Below are positions 29,149-35,307 of a DNA stretch of 38,129 nt, piece by piece. The translations under genes and the position numbers were made by a program. Source of the DNA: Verrucomicrobiales bacterium (GTDB lineage Bacteria; Verrucomicrobiota; Verrucomicrobiia; Methylacidiphilales; JAAUTS01); contig JAISCS010000019.1 in assembly GCA_031265365.1 (NCBI GenBank), positions 1 to 38,129 of the forward strand. The letters are read 5' to 3'. A model generated the notes under the pieces. It was not told the DNA's origin. It worked only from the letters and a program-made list of their open reading frames with translations, and did not search any database. How positions within the stretch are numbered: position 1 is the stretch's first letter; the number at the start of each line of letters is the position of its first letter.

Positions 29149-29583
29149 ATGCAACTGAAAAAACTTCTGTCATTGTCAGCGGTGTTTGCCGCCGTGGTCG
29201 CCGTCAGCGCCTGCTCGCATCCGCCTTACGGCTCAAAGGACGGCGCGCTCGCGCCCGCCGCCGGCGCCGCGCAAGTCGTCTATCTCGACAAGGATTTGCG
29301 CCGCGTGCTGGTCGCCGACCAATTGGTCGAGACGCGCAACGCCGCCGGTTTGCTCGAAACGCAAGTCGCGCTCCGCAACGCCACCAACGACGAGACACTG
29401 ACGGTGCAGGCGCGCGTGATTTTCAGCGACGCTGCCGGTGTCGCGCTTTACCTCAGCGCTGGCACCGACGCCGCGTGGCACGTTTACACATTGACGCCCG
29501 GCCAAACTGTCCGGCACCGCGAGAACGCGCTGACCGAGGCCGCCACCAGCGCGCGCATCGAAGTCCGTTACCTTGCCCGCTGA
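29149..29583 (+). CDS. YcfL / DUF1425-like lipoprotein
   Basis: Lipobox VSACSHPP; ADQLVETRNAAGLLETQVALRNATNDETLTVQARVIFSDAAG. Confidence 0.65.
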   Translation: MQLKKLLSLSAVFAAVVAVSACSHPPYGSKDGALAPAAGAAQVVYLDKDLRRVLVADQLVETRNAAGLLETQVALRNATNDETLTVQARVIFSDAAGVALYLSAGTDAAWHVYTLTPGQTVRHRENALTEAATSARIEVRYLAR

Positions 29584-29598
29584 CAAAATAGCCTGAGC

Positions 29599-29682
29599 TA
29601 AAGTCACAGTCAGCGGCATTGGCCACGGAAATCAAAACCGCCCATGTCTGCTGGGAGGAGTTGGAGCGCCTCCGCGAAGAAT
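29599..29682 (+). pseudogene. Remnant duplicate of the 3' end of the ABC-F gene
   Basis: 84-nt ungapped match (72/84 by hand count) to 23501-23584. Confidence 0.85.
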
Positions 29683-29707
29683 GCGCGCCGGGCCGTTGAC
29701 GGGGCGG

Positions 29708-30216
29708 TTATTTTTTCTCCACGGCGATGATGTCGTCGAAAAAGACCGTGCCCTCGCCTTCTTTCACCGTAAATATAAAAATCAGGCTGGCGCTGTCATT
29801 CACTTGGGGAAAATTCCACACTAGCTCGTGCCACTGACCGTCAGCGGTCAAATCCCGGGTAGTGAACGTGGCGCCCACGCCATTGCGCTGTCCGCGTAAT
29901 TCCAGCCCGCGACCTTTGTAGTCGGCGGTTTTGTACCGAAATTTGAGCGTAATGTCCTTGATTTTTGCCGTCTTGATGTTTTGCGAAAAAGATTGCCTCG
30001 CATTTTTTTGGCCTTGACCGCCAGCACCCGATTGTCACCGTCAGTAGTGAAAGAGCGGTCCCCCTGCCAGCCCATCGTGCCGTTGCTCATGTCGCCATTT
30101 TTGAACAAATTCCCCTCAATAGTCTTTTCCACAACGCCTGCGGTTTCCTGCGCGGAAGCCGGCCACGTCATGATTGACAACCAAATCGCTAGCAAGCCAA
30201 ACGATAAATATTTCAT
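29708..30216 (-). pseudogene. Secreted carbohydrate-binding-like protein interrupted by a frameshift at an A7 tract
   Basis: Signal peptide MKYLSFGLLAIWLSIMTWPASA in one frame; the continuation KIKDITLKFRYKTADYKGRGLELRGQRNGVGATFTTRDLTADGQWHELVWNFPQVNDSASLIFIFTVKEGEGTVFFDDIIAVEKK* in the -1 frame after T7 (plus strand 30003-30009). Confidence 0.75.
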
Positions 30217-30333
30217 ACCGGCGAAAATTATTGCCCCCGCTTGAAAAATTGCCAGGCAAAAATTCACGGAGCGCGTAATTGGCGGATAATATTATCTTGC
30301 CAAAAACCAAGCCTCTGCTAACTTTTACCCCTT

Positions 30334-31446
30334 ATGACAGACTCTCGCTTAGCACGACAGACGGCGGAACGGCTCATCGGCTCCCGCGCTCAACTTCTCA
30401 AATACAACGGCTTGGTCGGCTTCGACGGCTTCGTTGACACCATTCTTGAAGTGGTGGAACAACGACAGGCCGCCACCAAATACACGACCTATCGCTCGCT
30501 CAAGGATTTCGCCAAGAAAATCGGCGACGCGGCGGGCAAAAGTGCCAACTTTGAAATTGTCCCCGCGCTGGAAAAGCTCGGCGGCAACGGCCCCATCATG
30601 GCCTTCGCCCTTAGCACCCTCGGCGCGCCGATTGAATACGTCGGCATGGTCGGCCACCCCGACGAGCATCCGGTGTTCAAGGAATTCGGCAAGCGCGCCA
30701 AAATCCACGGCATCGCCAACCCAGGCCTGACCGCCGCGCTGGAGTTCCCCGACGGCAAGCTGATGCTGGGCCAGCACGCCACGGTCAACGAGGTGAGTTG
30801 GGACAACATCAAAAAGCGGCTCGGCGACAAGAATTTCGCCAAGCTCTGGCAGCAGGCCAATTTCATCGCGATGGTCAACTGGACGATGCTGCCGAATATG
30901 TCCGCGCTGTGGAAGAAAATCCTCAACGAGTTCAAGCCCGGCAAGGGCGACAAGCGCAAGCTGTTGTTCTTCGACCTGTGCGACCCGGCCAAGCGCATTG
31001 ACGCCGACCTGACCGCCGCGCTGAAAATCATCGGCGAGTTCCAGCAGTACCACGACGTCATCCTCGGCCTGAACGAGAACGAGTCACTGCACGTCGCCAA
31101 GGTACTGCGGTTGAAAAAATTCCCCGCGACGCAGAAGGGTTATGCCGCGCTGGCCGGCGCCATCCGCGAGAAACTCGGCCTGCACACGGTGGTGGTCCAT
31201 CCCGTGCAATACGCTTGCGGCGCTGACGCTGACGGCGAGGTGGCGGTCGAGGGGCCGTACACCGCCAAGCCGAAAATCAGCACCGGCGCGGGCGACCATT
31301 TCAACGCGGGTTTCCTGATTGGCCGTTTGCTGGGCCTGAGCCTCGCGCACTCGCTGCAACTGGCGGTGGCCAACAGCGGCTTCTACGTGCGTCACGCGCA
31401 AAGCCCGAACCGCGAGCAGCTGGTGCGTTTCCTGCAAACGTTGTAA
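30334..31446 (+). CDS. PfkB-family carbohydrate kinase-like protein
   Basis: GFDGFVDTI...KLGGNGPIMAFALSTLGAPIEYVGMVG and STGAGDHFNAGFLIGRLLG PfkB motifs. Confidence 0.85.
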   Translation: MTDSRLARQTAERLIGSRAQLLKYNGLVGFDGFVDTILEVVEQRQAATKYTTYRSLKDFAKKIGDAAGKSANFEIVPALEKLGGNGPIMAFALSTLGAPIEYVGMVGHPDEHPVFKEFGKRAKIHGIANPGLTAALEFPDGKLMLGQHATVNEVSWDNIKKRLGDKNFAKLWQQANFIAMVNWTMLPNMSALWKKILNEFKPGKGDKRKLLFFDLCDPAKRIDADLTAALKIIGEFQQYHDVILGLNENESLHVAKVLRLKKFPATQKGYAALAGAIREKLGLHTVVVHPVQYACGADADGEVAVEGPYTAKPKISTGAGDHFNAGFLIGRLLGLSLAHSLQLAVANSGFYVRHAQSPNREQLVRFLQTL

Positions 31447-31466
31447 GGTCACGGTCAGTGTGTTTG

Positions 31467-31498
31467 AAAAAGGCGGAATCGCAAGATTCCGCCTTTTT
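31467..31498 (+). terminator. Rho-independent terminator
   Basis: Perfect 14-bp stem AAAAAGGCGGAATC-GCAA-GATTCCGCCTTTTT just after the kinase stop. Confidence 0.92.
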
Positions 31499-31500
31499 TA

Positions 31501-31703
31501 TGGTAATTCATCATAATATTGGCAGAGTCCCCTGTCATCCTGAGCGCAGCCCTGAAGGGGCGCAGTCGAAGGACCGGCCCAGCACAGACCAACAGGCTGA
31601 TAACGACTAATCCGCTGACGTTCACCTAACCGCTCCTTCGACTACGCACCTACGGCGCTACGCTCAGGATGACGGGGGAGTCGGCCAATGTGATGAATTA
31701 CCA
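31501..31703. mobile_element. MITE-like palindromic element with TA duplication
   Basis: Terminal TGGTAATTCATCA / TGATGAATTACCA, internal GTCATCCTGAGCG..AGTCGAAGGA inverted copies, flanked by TA on both sides. Confidence 0.65.
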
Positions 31704-31894
31704 TATATCGGGTCATGCCGGCGGTTCAGGGCAAAAAAACGGCGGGCTAGACAAGCCCGCCGCCAAAAGGAGAAGAACAAATGAATTAAACTTCTGTACA
31801 CTTAGACTGAATCGCGGCCACTTTGTTCAAATTTTTTGAAAAAATTTTTGGTTTGTTATGCAACTCGCTGATGATGAGAACATTGGTTGTTCCA

Positions 31895-32362
31895 TTAACC
31901 CACATTGTCAGCGGCGCGGCGCTTGAGGGTGATGCGTTTCAGGCGCGCGGTGGTTTGCTCGCTGACACTGGCGATGTCCGGGTCGTTGGCAAAATGATGG
32001 TGCACGAGACGGCGGTCAAAGGAGTTCATTGGCGGCAGCACCACTTCCTCGCCGGTGGCTTTGATGTGCGCGGCTTTTTCAGCGAGTTTTTTCAACAACG
32101 CGGCGTGCTGTTCCTGACGGTAATTTTCCACATCAACAATCACGCGCTGGATGTCGTCGTTGCCGCTGCTGATGACGTGGTTGAGCAGGTATTGCAAGTC
32201 GTCCAGCGTTTTGCCGCCCTTGCCAATCAGGCGGGCCGACTCGGCGGTGAAGATGTGCAGCGTGGGACCGGCGGCGCGCGGTTCCTCGCGCACCTCGGCG
32301 GTGAAACCGAGTTGCTCCAGCATTCGTTCGAGCGTTTCCTTTGGCGTGTATCCCGAGGCCAT
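31895..32362 (-). CDS. jag: Jag/KhpB-like KH-R3H RNA-binding protein
   Basis: LIGKGGKTLDDLQYLLNHV KH motif, SFDRRLVHHHFANDPDIASVSE R3H motif; downstream of yidC. Confidence 0.88.
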   Translation of the reverse strand: MASGYTPKETLERMLEQLGFTAEVREEPRAAGPTLHIFTAESARLIGKGGKTLDDLQYLLNHVISSGNDDIQRVIVDVENYRQEQHAALLKKLAEKAAHIKATGEEVVLPPMNSFDRRLVHHHFANDPDIASVSEQTTARLKRITLKRRAADNVG

Positions 32363-32376
32363 AAATTTCGTCAGCG

Positions 32377-34158
32377 TCAGCGTTTGTGTTGCGCTTTGCG
32401 CCGCGCCACCGCCTGCGCTTTCATCGCCTCCAGCGTGGGCGCGACCTGCCGCAGATTGTAGCGCATTTGCACGATGGAGAGAATATTTTGCGCCGTCCAG
32501 TACAATGAGAGCGCGGAACTGAAATTGTAACAAAAGAGCAGGAAGAACAGCGGCATAAACTTCATCATCTTCATCATCGGGTTGTCCACGCCCTGCGGCT
32601 GCGGGCTGATACGCATGGAGAGATACATCGTCAGCGTCATCAGCAGCGGCATGGGGTTGATGGGCAGCGAGAAGGCGGGGCCGAACGCGAGGCGCCACAC
32701 GGTGTCGGGTTGCGAAAGGTCTTTAATCCACAGGAAATGCTCGTGCCGCAACTCAATGGAGCTTTGCAGCATCCAGTAGAAGCCGATGAAGATGGGGAAC
32801 TGGATGAGCATCGGCAGGCAACTGCCGACGGGGTTGACGCCGTAGTCCTTGTAAATTTTCATCATCTCCTGGTTCAACTTCTCCGGCTTGTCCTTAAACT
32901 TTGCCTGCGTTTCCTTCATCAGCGGCGCGACGGCTTGCATCCGTTTCATGCTGCGGTTGGCGGAGGACTGCGGCCACCACAAGACCGCGCGCAGGATGAT
33001 GGTGACGCAGATGATGGCCACGCCGTAGTTGGGAATGACGTCGTGGATGGCGTTCATCAACCACAGCAGCGCGCGGCTGATGATGCCGAACCAGCCGAAC
33101 TCCATGATTTTCGCCTGATTGTCAGGCAGCGCCTGCAAGCGCGAGTTTTCCTTCGGGCCGGCGTAGAAGGAAAATTGTTGCGCGACGCTGGTGCCGGGGT
33201 TGACGGTGACGCCGCTGACGGTCAGGTCGCCGACGATGCCGGCGGGGACGGCGGCGTTCGGGTTGGACTGGAGGTCGGGGAAATACTGGCGCGTGCCCTC
33301 GGCCCGCTGCGCGTCAAAGCCGAGGCAATTCACCATCATGGCGAAAAACTGCGACTTCACCGCCGCCCAACGGATGGCGTCGCCGCCGCTGTCAATGACC
33401 TTCTTGCCCGACCAGAGCTTAAAACCCAGCGGCGCGGTGTCGCTGAACGAACCGAGCTGGCCGGAGCCGTAGCTGTCGCCGACCGTGTACCACGAGAGCG
33501 TGACGTAGCGCTCCTCCGCCGCGCCGTTTTCGGGATGCAGCGCGGTGACAGCGCCGAGGGCGAGGCGGTACGGGGGCAACACCTTGAGGTCCTTGGGGTC
33601 GGCGCTGCTGTTGGTGATGATTTGGTCGAGCGTGAGTTGGTAGTCGCCGCTGACGGTGAAGCGGCGGGTGACGGTGAGGTTGGGCTGCAACTCGCGGGTG
33701 AAGGTCACGCTGCCGGCGTCACTGGCGGCGATTTGCCAGCCGATGAGATTCGCGCCCGCCATCCAGCCGCTGATGTTGAACACGGGCAAGCGCGCGCCGT
33801 TGTTGAGGATGACGGGCTGGTCAATGCCAGCGTGGTGTTTCTTCAACTCGACGCGCTTGACGCCGCCGCCGTGCGTGGTGAGCCTGACGCGGAAGTAATC
33901 ATTCTCCAGCGCGCACTCCTGCTCCGGCGCGAGGTCGCCCTCAGGCGTCACCAGTTCGGGCGCGGCGGAAAGCTGTTCATCGGCAGGCCGCGCGGGCGGG
34001 AGCGGCTGGGCGGCGGCGGGCGGCGGTTGCGCGACTTGCTCGACGCGCTGACGCTCAAGCTCCGCCTGCCGCGCCGTCTGTTTTTTCTGCGCGTAATGCC
34101 AGTTCAAGCCGAACAAGACGACGCACAAGCTGATAACGATGATTGCTGTTTTATCCAT
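32377..34158 (-). CDS. yidC: Membrane protein insertase YidC
   Basis: DKTAIIVISLCVVLFGLNWHYAQ N-terminus; YGVAIICVTIILRAVLWWPQSSANRSMKRMQAVAPLMKETQAKFKDKPEKLNQEMMKIYKDYGVNPVGSCLPMLIQFPIFIGFYWML. Confidence 0.97.
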   Translation of the reverse strand: MDKTAIIVISLCVVLFGLNWHYAQKKQTARQAELERQRVEQVAQPPPAAAQPLPPARPADEQLSAAPELVTPEGDLAPEQECALENDYFRVRLTTHGGGVKRVELKKHHAGIDQPVILNNGARLPVFNISGWMAGANLIGWQIAASDAGSVTFTRELQPNLTVTRRFTVSGDYQLTLDQIITNSSADPKDLKVLPPYRLALGAVTALHPENGAAEERYVTLSWYTVGDSYGSGQLGSFSDTAPLGFKLWSGKKVIDSGGDAIRWAAVKSQFFAMMVNCLGFDAQRAEGTRQYFPDLQSNPNAAVPAGIVGDLTVSGVTVNPGTSVAQQFSFYAGPKENSRLQALPDNQAKIMEFGWFGIISRALLWLMNAIHDVIPNYGVAIICVTIILRAVLWWPQSSANRSMKRMQAVAPLMKETQAKFKDKPEKLNQEMMKIYKDYGVNPVGSCLPMLIQFPIFIGFYWMLQSSIELRHEHFLWIKDLSQPDTVWRLAFGPAFSLPINPMPLLMTLTMYLSMRISPQPQGVDNPMMKMMKFMPLFFLLFCYNFSSALSLYWTAQNILSIVQMRYNLRQVAPTLEAMKAQAVARRKAQHKR

Positions 34159-34160
34159 GA

Positions 34161-34484
34161 CTAAAATTTCCGGTTGACGGTCAGCGGCACCGGGTCGTGA
34201 CCGAAGTTCCCCCACGGGTGGCAGCGCAAAATCCGCCGCGCCGCCAATCGCGTCCCGTGCCACGCGCCGTGCCGCCGCAACGCCTCAACCGCGTACTCCG
34301 AGCAACTCGGTGAATACCGGCAGCAACCCACCGTGCCGCCGACCAGAGGCCGTAGCGGCGCCAAAACCACCTGATAGAAGCGCACCAGCACAATCAACCA
34401 CGCATGAACACGAATAAACACGAATTTTTCCCGACGCGATAACGATTCGTGTCCATTCGTGTTCATTCGTGGTTCAGCTTTCAT
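34161..34484 (-). CDS. yidD: Membrane protein insertion efficiency factor YidD
   Basis: RFYQVVLAPLRPLVGGTVGCCRYSPSCSEYAVEALRRHGAWHGTRLAARRILRCHPWGNFGHDPVP. Confidence 0.92.
   Translation of the reverse strand: MKAEPRMNTNGHESLSRREKFVFIRVHAWLIVLVRFYQVVLAPLRPLVGGTVGCCRYSPSCSEYAVEALRRHGAWHGTRLAARRILRCHPWGNFGHDPVPLTVNRKF
34396..34474. repeat. Palindromic CACGAATgAACACGAAT element in the yidD 5' region
   Basis: Arms 34398-34425 and 34445-34472, 25/28 matching by hand. Confidence 0.85.
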
Positions 34485-34831
34485 AAACAAACCTTTGCCT
34501 TTTCGTACAACGCCAGCACTTCCTCCCGCAACCGCGCGAAACCGGCATCAGCGGCGCCCTTGCGCGCAATCCACACCGACCACAAATCCGCCGCCAAGCC
34601 ATGCTGACAGTGACGGTAAATCTCGCGCAACCGGCGCTTGATTTGGTTGCGCCGCACCGCGTCACCGCAAACCTTCGGCACGATGAACCCCGCCCGCCGC
34701 TCACCGCCGGCGACGCGCAGGAAATTCAGCGCCAAATGCCGGCTGGCGACCCGCCGCCCGTCGCGCCGCACCGCGTCAAAATCATTACGGTGGCGGAGCA
34801 CCCTGGCGCGCGGCAGCGAGAAATCCGGCAT
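34481..34831 (-). CDS. rnpA: Ribonuclease P protein component
   Basis: LRHRNDFDAVRRDGRR...GFIVPKVCGDAVRRNQIKRRLREIYR. Confidence 0.93.
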   Translation of the reverse strand: MPDFSLPRARVLRHRNDFDAVRRDGRRVASRHLALNFLRVAGGERRAGFIVPKVCGDAVRRNQIKRRLREIYRHCQHGLAADLWSVWIARKGAADAGFARLREEVLALYEKAKVCL

Positions 34832-34837
34832 GGCGGG

Positions 34838-35077
34838 TTATTTCCTCGCGGCGACCCTGGTCTTGCGCGCGACTTGCTTTTGCGCCTTCACCTTCGGCAC
34901 CGCGTGCTGCTGCTTGTGGCGCGTGAACTTGCGTTCCGTCTTCTTCGGCAGCAAGCGTTTGCGTCCCTTGGCGCGCCGGCGGCTCAGCGTGGCGCGGCCG
35001 CTTTTGGTACGGGTGCGAGACAGGAAACCGAGCTTGCGTTTCCGGCGACGGGTCGAGGGTCTGTATGTAGGTTGCAT
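34838..35077 (-). CDS. rpmH: Ribosomal protein bL34 with C-terminal extension
   Basis: [42 protein letters not shown] is bL34; ~35 extra basic residues follow. Confidence 0.93.
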   Translation of the reverse strand: MQPTYRPSTRRRKRKLGFLSRTRTKSGRATLSRRRAKGRKRLLPKKTERKFTRHKQQHAVPKVKAQKQVARKTRVAARK

Positions 35078-35222
35078 AATAATCTTTCTTCAATTTTTAA
35101 CGAGAACGGTAGAGGTTATCAGCTTTGCTTTTCAAGTCAAGCGGTTGCGCCGCGATTTGTAAAAAATTACCACTGAATATTAAAGGGTTCGCGCGGAGCC
35201 GCGGAGTTTTTTTATTGGGAAA

Positions 35223-35295
35223 CTCGCGCAAAGACGCCAAGCCGCAAAGAATATATTTAACAAAAAAACTTCGCGTCTTGGCGGCTTTGCGCGAA
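35223..35295. repeat. Inverted repeat of the CGCGCAAAGnCGCCAAG family
   Basis: Arms 35223-35249 and 35269-35295, 23/27 matching; a related single copy at 1252-1278. Confidence 0.75.
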
Positions 35296-35307
35296 CATGG
35301 ATATTTG

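Noticed and set aside
32710-34164. 484-aa plus-strand ORF opposite yidC
   Set aside because: Antisense shadow ORF; yidC on the minus strand is unambiguous.
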